Below, in pieces: positions 5,317-13,158 of a stretch of DNA of 18,073 nucleotides (the first letter of the stretch is position 1; the number at the start of each line of letters is the position of its first letter). Made by a program: the position numbers and the translations under genes. Source of the stretch: an uncultured Clostridia bacterium (GTDB lineage: Bacteria > Bacillota > Clostridia > Oscillospirales > Ruminococcaceae); assembly GCA_947625455.1 (NCBI GenBank), contig CANQOJ010000026.1:1-18073 (forward strand), in the 5' to 3' direction. The notes under the pieces are model-generated. The model was not told where the DNA came from. It did no database searches and saw nothing but the letters and a program-made list of their open reading frames with translations.

Positions 5317-5429
5317 AGAAGCTAGATATTAAGAGGCTAGAGGCTAGAGTTTAATTCAAGACAAGATTTCCTTTGCAAACTTTGTTTTGACTTCAACTCT
5401 AGCCTCTAGCTTCTTAATTTCTAGCTTCT
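5317..5429. repeat. Heptamer-armed palindromic element, copy A
   Basis: A 113-bp element with 35-bp inverted ends: 5317-5351 (AGAAGCTAGATATTAAGAGG...) and 5395-5429. The core (about 5352-5394) is non-coding. The reverse complement matches the elements at 17781 and 17998, including the core segment CAAAACAAAGTTTG and AAGGAAATCT. The arms are built from 7-base units (AGAAGCT, AGAGGCT, AGAGGCT, AGAGTT). Confidence 0.75.
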
Positions 5430-5436
5430 AGAAGTA

Positions 5437-5971
5437 GAAAGAACTTCCAAATTCTGGACTGTGAATCCTGTGAAAATTTTATGTAAACTTTTCTAGGTAA
5501 AAATAACATGAAATACTTTACATTTTTTTTGCACAGGATTCACAGTTGCCCCCTTTTAGAAATTAAGAGGTTAGAGTTCAAACTCTGACCTCTTTTTTCT
5601 ACTTTTGGAAGCTGGAAAATTTAAGAAGCTGGAAGCTTGAATTTACTTCCAAGAAATTCCTGTGTGCAATTGTGCATTTTATATGTAAACTTTTCTAGGT
5701 AAAAATAACATGAAATACTTTACATTTTTTTTGCACAGGATTCACAGTTGCCCCCTTTTAGAAATTAAGAGGTTAGAGTTCAAACTCTGACCTCTTTTTT
5801 CTACTTTTGGAAGCTGGAAAATTTAAGAAGCTGGAAGCTTGAATTTACTTCCAAGAAATTCCTGTGTGCAATTGTGCATTTTATATGTAAACTTTTCTAG
5901 GTAAAAATAACATGAAATACTTTACATTTTTTTTGCACAGAATGCACACCCCAGAATTTGGAAGTTCTTTC
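5437..5971. repeat. Inverted repeats enclosing a 202-bp tandem duplication
   Basis: Bounded by a 21-bp perfect inverted repeat (5437-5457 GAAAGAACTTCCAAATTCTGG-type end and 5951-5971). Inside, two identical 202-bp units (5481-5682, 5683-5884) are followed by a third partial copy of 56 bases (5885-5940). The 56-base module runs from ATGTAAACTTTTCTAGG to TTTTTTTTGCACAG. Each unit also has a terminator-like hairpin GAGGTTAGAGTT-CA-AACTCTGACCTC followed by six T. No ORF of note; I see no gene in 5316-5992. Confidence 0.85.
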
Positions 5972-6001
5972 TAGCCTCTAGCCTCTCAATCTCTAGCTTC
6001 T
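5971..6001. repeat. Heptamer-armed end repeat overlapping the murC stop
   Basis: 31 bases that are the inverted partner (29 of 31 identical) of 5317-5347, closing the nested repeat block 5317-6001. The last nine bases lie inside murC and provide its final Arg-Ser codons and TAG stop. Confidence 0.75.
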
Positions 6002-7375
6002 GGTAAGCATATCAATCATCATAAACGCAACCTTGTTTACATCTCCGCAGCCTGTTGTGATTACAAGGTCGCCCGCCTGTACGTTGTCTACAACATACCT
6101 CGCGGTTTCCTCAAACGTCTTAAACCAAACGCACCCGTCTATCTTATCCGCTAAATCCTTGGCGTAGATGTTGTAGGTGTTTTTCTCGCGCCCGCCCATT
6201 ATTTCGGTCAATACCACCTTGTCCGCAACAGAAAGCGCCTTAGCAAATTCGTCCAACAGCATTGCCGTCCTTGAATAAGTAAACGGCTGATGAACAACCC
6301 ACACCCTCTGAAAACTCATAGCCTTTGCGGTTTTCAGCGTTGCGGCAATTTCCGCAGGGTGATGACCGTAGTCATCAACAAACGTCACTCCGTTTATTTC
6401 GGCAAGTTTCTCAAATCGCCTCATCGCCCCCGAAAATTCCGCAAGCCCCTGTTTAATGGCAGGTATTGAGATACCCGCAGTAAACGCCGCCGCTGCCGCC
6501 GCAACAGCATTGTAAACATTGTGTAAACCCGGAACATTAGTAACTATCCTGCAAAGTTCTTCCTGTTTGCTCATAAGCGTAAATTCCCATGAAAAATCGG
6601 AAGTTTGCTTTATGTGTTCGGGATAAAAATCACTTTCGTTTGTTTTCCCGAAAGTAACAACCTTTACCTTGGTGTCAGCGTTTTTTATAGCCTCGCGCGT
6701 ATTTAAGTCGTCGTCGTTTGCAACTATGAAATCGGTAGTAAGCTCGCAGAATTTCGAGAAACTGCGCTTTAAATTGTCCATTGTCTTGAAATAATCGAGA
6801 TGGTCACGGTCAATGTTCAGTATAACCGAAATGTTCGGGAATAAATGCAGGAACGTATCTTTAAACTCGCACGCCTCGCACACCATATATTCCGAGTTTC
6901 CCGCTCTGCCGCTGCCGCCTATCGCCTTCAATTTCCCGCCGATAACCGCCGACGGATCAACTTTTTCCGCCAGCAGTATCATCATCAGCATAGAAGTAAC
7001 GGTGGTCTTGCCGTGAGTGCCCGCAACGCAAAACGCCTTTTTAAACTGCGCTGTGACAAGACCTAACAGCTCGCTTCTTTCCGCAAGCCTTACTCCGTGT
7101 TTCTCGGCTTCTCTTGCCGCGATAAGTTCGGGATTGTCGTCCATTATCGCCGCCGAATATACTATGCAGTCAGCGCCCTTTATATTTTCCGCCGCTTGTC
7201 CCATATACACCTGTATTCCCATCTGACGCACAGCGTCGAGAGTAGAGGTTTCGTTGTTGTCCGAGCCTGTGAGATAATAGCCCTTAGAGTGCAGTATCTG
7301 TGCCAGCGGATACATTCCGCTCCCGCCTATTCCTATGAAATGAATGTGCTTTTTTCCTTCGAGAAAATTTTCCAA
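5993..7375 (-). CDS. murC: UDP-N-acetylmuramate-L-alanine ligase
   Basis: ATP-dependent addition of L-Ala to UDP-MurNAc, the first amino-acid ligation of peptidoglycan precursor synthesis (cytoplasm). At 460 residues it is full length. Domains in order: Rossmann UDP-binding domain with IGIGGSGM (14-21), central ATPase domain with P-loop GTHGKTTV (119-126) and NIDRDHLDYF, and C-terminal Mur ligase domain with DDYGHHPAEI. I start at TTG 7375 because AAGGAG is 9 bases upstream and the family normally begins just before the Rossmann motif; the open frame runs to 7456 with no family similarity. The end, MLTRS-stop, uses the repeat sequence AGAAGCTAG, so the native C-terminus may have been replaced by a few residues. 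Divergent from spoVG; no clear promoter seen in the 114-bp gap. Confidence 0.95.
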   Translation of the reverse strand: MENFLEGKKHIHFIGIGGSGMYPLAQILHSKGYYLTGSDNNETSTLDAVRQMGIQVYMGQAAENIKGADCIVYSAAIMDDNPELIAAREAEKHGVRLAERSELLGLVTAQFKKAFCVAGTHGKTTVTSMLMMILLAEKVDPSAVIGGKLKAIGGSGRAGNSEYMVCEACEFKDTFLHLFPNISVILNIDRDHLDYFKTMDNLKRSFSKFCELTTDFIVANDDDLNTREAIKNADTKVKVVTFGKTNESDFYPEHIKQTSDFSWEFTLMSKQEELCRIVTNVPGLHNVYNAVAAAAAAFTAGISIPAIKQGLAEFSGAMRRFEKLAEINGVTFVDDYGHHPAEIAATLKTAKAMSFQRVWVVHQPFTYSRTAMLLDEFAKALSVADKVVLTEIMGGREKNTYNIYAKDLADKIDGCVWFKTFEETARYVVDNVQAGDLVITTGCGDVNKVAFMMIDMLTRS

Positions 7376-7489
7376 AAAGAACAACTCCTTTTCATTCGAG
7401 AAAATAAAAACGCTCCCGATTAAATTTATGTATATTTCGCCGTTTTTATCCCACAATAATTTCCGTAAACAATTTCAACGGAGGCTTTT

Positions 7490-7747
7490 ATGGAAATAAG
7501 CGACATCAAAATCAGAAAAACAATGCACGAGGGCAGACTGCGCGCTGTGGTATCTATTACTATTGACAACGCCATAGCTATTCACGACATAAAGCTTGTA
7601 CAGGGTGATGAAAGGCTGTTTGTTGCCATGCCCTCAAGGCGCGAGGACAACGGCGTTTTCCGTGATATTATCCACCCCATATCTTCAAATATCCGAGATG
7701 AACTTGAAGAAAAGATTGTAAAGGCATATCAAGAATATATACAGTAA
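7490..7747 (+). CDS. spoVG: Septation regulator SpoVG
   Basis: An 85-residue SpoVG protein, starting MEISDIKIRK and containing the family blocks AVVSITIDNAIAIHDIK and FVAMPSRR. In Bacillus and Staphylococcus SpoVG binds nucleic acid and affects septation, sporulation onset and surface polysaccharide genes. It is slightly shorter at the C-terminus than the Bacillus protein (about 97 residues). GGAGG is 5 bases before the ATG. It is transcribed away from murC and ends with TAA at 7747, immediately next to the end of the convergent NUDIX gene, with no terminator between. No sigma-H promoter could be identified with confidence. Confidence 0.96.
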   Translation: MEISDIKIRKTMHEGRLRAVVSITIDNAIAIHDIKLVQGDERLFVAMPSRREDNGVFRDIIHPISSNIRDELEEKIVKAYQEYIQ

Positions 7748-8290
7748 TCAACTTTCTTTCTTCAGAAAAATCAATGTCTTTAAAATAGCAATCTGCGTTT
7801 TTGCGTCCTCAATTTCATTGTTCATAACCATTTCCGCCGCTTTTTCAAGCGGTATTTTTTCTGTGTCAAGAAATTCGTCATTGTCAAGCTTCTTTTCGCC
7901 GTAGCTTAACTCCCGCGCAAGATACATATGGATAATCTCGCTGTCATATGCGGGAGTAGGCAAAAGCCTTCCCAGGTAGTCATATTTTCCGCATTTACAG
8001 CCAGTTTCCTCTTTTAATTCCCTAAGCCCGCAGTCATAGTGCTTTTCGCCGTATTCAAGCTTTCCCGCGGGAATTTCCAACAGTACCCTCGCATGAGGAT
8101 AGCGAAACTGCCTTACGAAAATAACGTTTCCGTTTTCGTCAAGCGGTACCACGCATACTCCTCCGGGGTGCTTTATAACTTCTCTGTTTACAACCTGCCC
8201 GTTTTCAAGTTCAGCCTTGTCAACAAACAGCTTTACCACTTTTCCGTCAAAAATCATTTCGCTTGAAAGCGTTTTTTCTTCAAGGTGCAT
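7748..8290 (-). CDS. NUDIX hydrolase, ADP-ribose pyrophosphatase type
   Basis: A 180-residue NUDIX hydrolase of the NudF/ADP-ribose pyrophosphatase group, likely hydrolysing ADP-ribose or related nucleotide sugars to AMP and sugar phosphate. The NUDIX box GX5EX7REUXEEXGU is intact: Gly76, Glu82, Arg90-Glu91, Glu94-Glu95 (REL-KEETG). PAGKLEYGE and the upstream RQFRYP are typical of this subgroup. The ATG at 8290 is chosen because AAGGA lies 8 bases upstream and it begins one base after the yfhO stop, giving translational coupling; an in-frame ATG at 8317 would overlap yfhO. Operon with yfhO by position; the functional link is not obvious. Confidence 0.92.
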   Translation of the reverse strand: MHLEEKTLSSEMIFDGKVVKLFVDKAELENGQVVNREVIKHPGGVCVVPLDENGNVIFVRQFRYPHARVLLEIPAGKLEYGEKHYDCGLRELKEETGCKCGKYDYLGRLLPTPAYDSEIIHMYLARELSYGEKKLDNDEFLDTEKIPLEKAAEMVMNNEIEDAKTQIAILKTLIFLKKES

Positions 8291-8291
8291 A

Positions 8292-10730
8292 TCATTCGTC
8301 CTTATCTGTATCGTCATTTTTTCTGTTCACAAGGCTGTTGATATATTGCCTGTGAGCAGGTATTGCATTGTTGCCGTCAGTATAAAGGTGTGCATATTTT
8401 ATCGGCTTTTCTTTGATTACAAAGCGCATTACAAGGATATATGCCGCGAGAAGTACAATGCCTATTATGGTTGCAATTATACCGTATCTTAAACCCGGAG
8501 TTTCATAAGTGAACTCTATATCGCATTCTCCTTTAGGCACTCTTATGCCGATAAATCCGCCGTTTATCTTGTCAACTTCCGCTTTTTCGCCGTTTATCGT
8601 ACAGCTCCAACCCGTGCAGTACGGTACTGTAAAGCAAACAAGCTTTTCGCTGTCGTAATTTGTTTTAGATGAAAAACCGCTCTTTGTTATCTCAAAGTCC
8701 GAAACGCCGTTTTTCTGCTTTTCCTGCGCGTCAATCTTGAATATATAGTATGACGTGTTGGACATGGTATTGTCTTTTTCAAGAATATCCGAGTATTTTT
8801 CAATCTGCTCGTCCGTCAGAAATACCGAGCGCACCATAAGATTGTCCGCTTTGTCGTTTCCCGATACGCTGTCTAGGGGCATGTATGTGTCATATGCAAA
8901 CCCCATAGGCAGTGCAAGGTCTGTTGAATATATTTCAAAATCGCCCTGTGTATCAAGATAATCATATATCTGATATTCGCTCAGCCATTTTCTTCTGTCT
9001 TTTTCAGACGCGTCAGTGCGTATCATAATATATTTTACTCTTGTAAGCGCTCTGAAAGCGTATCTTGAATAGTTAGGCGCAGAGTTTACCGAGCGTGATA
9101 TTCCGAGCGTGTCATAAAGTTCAAAAGTCGAGCCTGGAATTATGCTCGTAAAGCTTTTGAGCGAGCTGCTTTCGCTGAACATATTGAAGTTGTTTGTTTC
9201 ATTTACGCCCTCAATTCTGTAAAATTCGTCGTCATCTATATCAAACCTCGCGGTTAATGCCGTGTTGTAATAATCAAAACCTCCGAGATAGCGTCCGAGA
9301 CCGAGGAAATACCAGCTCAAAATCATCGAGCATATAACCACCCCGCACCCTATGCGCTTCATAAATTTATCAAACCCAAGCGTATTCCTTTGGTTTAAAA
9401 TCATTGTAAGCGCTATAATAAATATTATAGCTATAACTATCTGGAGATAAACGCGTCCGTCAACGCCCGACATAAACCGCGGTACTATGCTTTTAACTTC
9501 CTCGCCGTTTATCTTCTTAGTCACTTCAAACGGCGACAACAGCGCAAGCGCCGAGGTAAGCAGTACAATCCCCAGACACAGCCTGTTTCCGAATGCAATA
9601 TCAAACTTGCTGTGTTCAAGCGCATAAGCCGTAGCCAGACAGCATATAAGCTCGGGCATATAAAACCAGCGCGTATAATAGTTGTCGTTAAGCATGGTGA
9701 ACATTGCGTTAAATCCCGGAATAAACGCCATAAGCAGACATACTCCGAGCACAACCCTTGCCCAGTGACCTTTTGCGCTCCTCATAAACGCAATAACGCC
9801 CGCCATTGAAAGCAGCGGCAGATACAGCGCAACGCTCGACCATTTTGCGTTTGCTTCCGTAAACATATTGTTTCTCGCGGGGATTTCGGGAGGGAAGAAC
9901 ATGCTTTCCAGAAGCAGCCCGTAACGCTGTTTGTTTGAAAAGAAAATAAAGTTCCAGCCCGTAAGCATGTTTGTTGAACGCGGCACGTCAAGCACCTGAT
10001 AAATTGACGGAATAAACAGCACTCCCGCTATCATAACTCCCGCAATACATTCAAACGCAAGACATAACAGTCCGCTTAAATTAACTCTGAAATTGTCGTC
10101 CATTAAAATGCGCGACAGGAAATAAATGACGAGGAATACACATTCTCCGATAAAGAAAAAATAGTTTGCCAGGCAGTTAATCGCAATCGCAAGCGCAAAA
10201 ACTCCCCTCCGCTTGTTCATCACCGCTTCTTCAAGACCTATCAAAAGCAGCGGAAACCAGATTATCGCGTCCTGAAACTGAAAGAAGATGTTGTAGATAT
10301 TAAAGCTTGAAAACGCATAGAGAAGTCCGCCTATAAGCGCTGTCTGGGGTTTAGTTACAAATCGCCTTATGTAAATAAACCCAAAGAGCGAAAACAGCGC
10401 TATTTTAACGCACAGCAGCGGCGCCATAAAATACTGCGATATAGACGAGGGAAACAGGCACATAAACCAGAAAAAAGGACTTCCGAGGGTATAATACGAA
10501 TAGCTTCCGACAAAATTCGCGCCTAAATCCGTACTCCAGTCCCAACCCGAAGTGCCGTTGTGCAGAAGTTCAATACAGTGCTTGAAGAACGGGATTTGCT
10601 GTGAGTTGTAGTCGCCGTAATAGGTGAAATAGCCCTGGTCGATTATTAAAAACGGCAGAAACATAACCGCCGCCATAATAAGCGCAGTGAAAAACGATTT
10701 TTTGTAGTATATTTTTTCTTTACTGTACAT
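8292..10730 (-). CDS. yfhO: YfhO family GT-C membrane glycosyltransferase
   Basis: An 812-residue polytopic membrane protein of the YfhO family (PF09586). About a dozen hydrophobic segments fill residues 12-470 with a final one near the C-terminus (about 745-770). The first outer loop carries GDYNSQQIPFF (39-49), with Asp40 in the place of the acidic residue of GT-C enzymes. A soluble extracytoplasmic domain occupies about 480-740 and includes GWSCTINGEKAEVDKINGGF and RVPKGECDIEFTYETPGL, hallmarks of the family end. In Bacillus/Listeria relatives transfer sugars from a lipid carrier to teichoic acids; the acceptor here is unknown. Start ATG 10730 with AGAGGA 10 bases upstream; the MITE-like element directly upstream may provide the promoter. 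Confidence 0.9.
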   Translation of the reverse strand: MYSKEKIYYKKSFFTALIMAAVMFLPFLIIDQGYFTYYGDYNSQQIPFFKHCIELLHNGTSGWDWSTDLGANFVGSYSYYTLGSPFFWFMCLFPSSISQYFMAPLLCVKIALFSLFGFIYIRRFVTKPQTALIGGLLYAFSSFNIYNIFFQFQDAIIWFPLLLIGLEEAVMNKRRGVFALAIAINCLANYFFFIGECVFLVIYFLSRILMDDNFRVNLSGLLCLAFECIAGVMIAGVLFIPSIYQVLDVPRSTNMLTGWNFIFFSNKQRYGLLLESMFFPPEIPARNNMFTEANAKWSSVALYLPLLSMAGVIAFMRSAKGHWARVVLGVCLLMAFIPGFNAMFTMLNDNYYTRWFYMPELICCLATAYALEHSKFDIAFGNRLCLGIVLLTSALALLSPFEVTKKINGEEVKSIVPRFMSGVDGRVYLQIVIAIIFIIALTMILNQRNTLGFDKFMKRIGCGVVICSMILSWYFLGLGRYLGGFDYYNTALTARFDIDDDEFYRIEGVNETNNFNMFSESSSLKSFTSIIPGSTFELYDTLGISRSVNSAPNYSRYAFRALTRVKYIMIRTDASEKDRRKWLSEYQIYDYLDTQGDFEIYSTDLALPMGFAYDTYMPLDSVSGNDKADNLMVRSVFLTDEQIEKYSDILEKDNTMSNTSYYIFKIDAQEKQKNGVSDFEITKSGFSSKTNYDSEKLVCFTVPYCTGWSCTINGEKAEVDKINGGFIGIRVPKGECDIEFTYETPGLRYGIIATIIGIVLLAAYILVMRFVIKEKPIKYAHLYTDGNNAIPAHRQYINSLVNRKNDDTDKDE

Positions 10731-10754
10731 TTTTGTTTAGTCCTCTGATTAGCA

Positions 10755-10783
10755 TGAATATTCAGTCTGTATAAAAAGTCCAA
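10755..10783 (-). promoter_or_regulatory. Possible yfhO promoter at the MITE edge
   Basis: Minus-strand TTGGAC (10778-10783), 17-base spacer, TATTCA (10755-10760). The -35 box lies within the conserved element end, and the same TTGGACTTTTTATACAG occurs in copy 1 facing the CDF leader. Weak -10, so tentative. Confidence 0.45.
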
Positions 10784-10920
10784 ATTCAGACTGTTGAGAA
10801 ACCCTCAGATACGCGCATTATGCGCTGCGCGCAAAACGCTGAAACTAATTATCGACTAGCCTTTGTGGCTGTCGATAATTAGTTGACGAAGCAGATAAGT
10901 GTTTATCTACAGTCTGACGT
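10763..10920. mobile_element. MITE-like palindromic element, copy 2
   Basis: Between yfhO and argS. The left part CAGTCTGTATAAAAAGTCCA then CAGACTGTTGAGAAACCCTC corresponds to copy 1 at 2467. The right end, read in reverse, is CAGACTGTAGATAAACAC. The interior has a 13-bp hairpin with arms CTAATTATCGA and TCGATAATTAG (10844-10882), which may serve as the argS terminator. It shares GTTGACGA-GCAGAT-AG with copy 1. No ORF. The right end abuts the argS stop. Confidence 0.65.
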
Positions 10921-10923
10921 TGG

Positions 10924-12714
10924 TTACATCTTTTCGGGAGCGTCAATTTTCAGCAGTGAAAGTATATTTTTAATAACAATCCTTACCGCCTCGCAAAGCG
11001 CAAGCCTCGACAGCTTTACGCTGTTTTCCGCAGTCTTTATATCACAGCTGTCGTAGAATTTGTGGAATATCTGCGCAAGTTCATACACATATTTTGTGAG
11101 TTTAAACGGAGAATATTCGCTTGCCGCTTCATTTATAAGTTCGGGATATTCGGCAATTTTTCTTATCAGCGCCCTTTCTTCTTCCTCCTCGTACTTTACG
11201 GCTTCACCGCTGTATTTAACGCCGTCATCAGCCATTTTCCCCAGCAGCCTGCAAATTCTCGCATGCGCATACTGAACATAGAAAACAGGGTTTTTCGCGC
11301 TTTCCTCAACCGCTAAATCAAGGTCGAAATCAAGATGAGTGTCAGCGTCGCGCAGGTTGAAGAAAAACCTCGCGTTGTCTATCGGCACTTCGTCTAAAAG
11401 CGTTGCAAGGGTAATGGCTTTACCTGAGCGCTTTGAAAGCTTTGTCGGCTTTCCGTCGCGCACCAGCATAACCATTTGACATATCACCACATCCAGCCTT
11501 TTCTCGTCAATCCCCATGGCTTTAAGGCAAACCCTCATTCTCTTGACATAGCCGTGATGGTCCGCGCCCAAAACGTCAATCGCCTTGTCATAATTCCTTG
11601 TGACAAGCTTGTTGTAGTGATACGCAATATCAGGCACGATATAAGTCGGAAATCCGTTAGAGCGCACCAGCACAAAATCCTGTTCACCGCCCAGCGCTTC
11701 TGCGTTAAGCCACAGCGCGCCGTCTTTCTCGTAGGTGTGACCGCCCGCTTTAAGATGTTCAATGACTTCATTCACCGCGCCGCTTTCATGAAGCGAGCTT
11801 TCTTTAAACCAGTTGTCGTACTTTATGCGGTATTTCAGCAGGTCTGTTTCAAGCCTTTTTTCGTTAAGCGGAAGCGCATATTCTACAAGCGCCTTTCTTC
11901 TGTCATCTTCCGACTTTTCAGCGTAAACACTACCGTTTATGTCATAAAAGTTCTTCGCGTGTTCAATAATATCTCTGCCAAGATAAACGTCCTCGGGCAT
12001 ATAAAACGGCGCGTTTTTGTCTGCGGGTTTGTCCTCCTCGTCGGTTACGGTCTTTTCATATACAGCGTCGCACAGCATTTCAAGGTTGTTTCTGCATTCG
12101 GCTATAACCTGCTGACCGTCATTTGAACAAAGCTGAAGATACCTTAAATCAAGCGATTTTCCGAACTTCGCCACCTGATTTCCCGCGTCGTTTATGTAAA
12201 ACTCTCTGTCTGCCGTATATCCCGCCGTCTGAAGCAGGGAAGCAAGGCAGTCGCCTATAGCCCCGCCTCTTGCGTTTCCTATGTGCATAGGACCTGTGGG
12301 GTTAGCCGAAACAAATTCCACGAGAACCCGTTTCCCCGCGCCAAGCTCGGTTTTCCCGTAATCCCCGCGCAAATCGAGAACTTTTCCCACAACAGATGAA
12401 AAGTACTGCCCTCCCAGAAAGAAGTTGAGAAATCCCGGTCCTGCGATTTCAACCTTTTCAAACATTGTTCCCGTAAGGTCAACCGCATTGCACAGTTTTT
12501 CTCCGAGCGCGCGCGGGTTGGTTTTAAGCGCCTTTGCGCTTACTAATGCAACGTTTGCCGAAAAATCGCCGTGCGCGCTGTCCGCAGGTATAGTCACCGA
12601 AAACGCAGGCAATGCTTCAGCAGGTATCTCGCCGTCCGCCGTAAGCTTTCCCAGCGCTTTCATAATTATTTCCTTAATTTCGTTCTTTGCTTCATTTACC
12701 GCATTATAATACAT
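10924..12714 (-). CDS. argS: Arginyl-tRNA synthetase
   Basis: Charges tRNA-Arg with arginine; class I synthetase of 596 residues, normal length. N-terminal ArgRS-specific domain (about 1-110), then the catalytic core with ANPTGPMHIGNARG (137-150), where the HIGH signature reads HIGN as is common in clostridial enzymes, and KLSKRSG (425-431) as the KMSKS-like loop. The C-terminal DALR anticodon-binding domain is about 470-596. GAGGACGG lies before the ATG, overlapping the stop region of ywiB 9 bases upstream. Third gene of ddl-ywiB-argS. No T-box leader is seen. Confidence 0.97.
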   Translation of the reverse strand: MYYNAVNEAKNEIKEIIMKALGKLTADGEIPAEALPAFSVTIPADSAHGDFSANVALVSAKALKTNPRALGEKLCNAVDLTGTMFEKVEIAGPGFLNFFLGGQYFSSVVGKVLDLRGDYGKTELGAGKRVLVEFVSANPTGPMHIGNARGGAIGDCLASLLQTAGYTADREFYINDAGNQVAKFGKSLDLRYLQLCSNDGQQVIAECRNNLEMLCDAVYEKTVTDEEDKPADKNAPFYMPEDVYLGRDIIEHAKNFYDINGSVYAEKSEDDRRKALVEYALPLNEKRLETDLLKYRIKYDNWFKESSLHESGAVNEVIEHLKAGGHTYEKDGALWLNAEALGGEQDFVLVRSNGFPTYIVPDIAYHYNKLVTRNYDKAIDVLGADHHGYVKRMRVCLKAMGIDEKRLDVVICQMVMLVRDGKPTKLSKRSGKAITLATLLDEVPIDNARFFFNLRDADTHLDFDLDLAVEESAKNPVFYVQYAHARICRLLGKMADDGVKYSGEAVKYEEEEERALIRKIAEYPELINEAASEYSPFKLTKYVYELAQIFHKFYDSCDIKTAENSVKLSRLALCEAVRIVIKNILSLLKIDAPEKM

Positions 12715-12723
12715 TTTCCGTCC

Positions 12724-13137
12724 TCACATTTTTATCTTTATGGTTATTTCGTTTTCCGACATAAGCCCGCCGTTTACGTCTATTGAGTACTTAAGATGAA
12801 CTCTCCCTCCGTTTTCGCTAAGGCTTCTGTCTATAAATTTTGTCGTTATTCCCACCATGCAGTCGCCAAATTCCGTGCCGTAATGGCAGAAATGGCGCGT
12901 ATTGTCCTGGAAAACGAGATTTGAAAACGACGAGCCTGTTCTTGTCATAGTCACAAAATTCTTGTCCACCATAAGCTGAACATGACTGCCGTCATATCCC
13001 GTAGCTTCGCTTTCGTCATAGTCGATATAATATGCGCCCTTGTGCAGACGAAACTCGCCTTTTGTGTAAAGTTCCGATTCGTCAGTGTAACCGTCCGACG
13101 TCTGCTTTATGTTCAGTGTAATAGAACAGTTATCCAA
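12724..13137 (-). CDS. ywiB: DUF1934 (YwiB-like) protein
   Basis: A 137-residue protein of the DUF1934/YwiB family, a small calycin-like beta barrel of unknown function. Support: beta-rich sequence (ITLNIKQTSDG, KGEFRLHKGAYYIDYDE, MTRTGSSFSNLVFQ), characteristic RVHLKYSIDVNG near the end, and position just before argS, as ywiB neighbours argS in Bacillus. The start is TTG at 13137, with AGGAAG 7 bases upstream; no in-frame ATG occurs until well inside the domain. It is 21 bases downstream of ddl and 9 bases upstream of argS, so part of one operon. Confidence 0.85.
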   Translation of the reverse strand: MDNCSITLNIKQTSDGYTDESELYTKGEFRLHKGAYYIDYDESEATGYDGSHVQLMVDKNFVTMTRTGSSFSNLVFQDNTRHFCHYGTEFGDCMVGITTKFIDRSLSENGGRVHLKYSIDVNGGLMSENEITIKIKM

Positions 13138-13158
13138 AATTTCACTTCCTAATTTTTA

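Noticed and set aside
5481..5940. CRISPR array
   Set aside because: Only three copies, 56-base repeats with 146-base identical spacers, no cas genes; it is a tandem duplication.
11476..12126. 216-codon plus-strand ORF
   Set aside because: It lies wholly antisense to argS; no domain is recognisable and argS is unmistakable.
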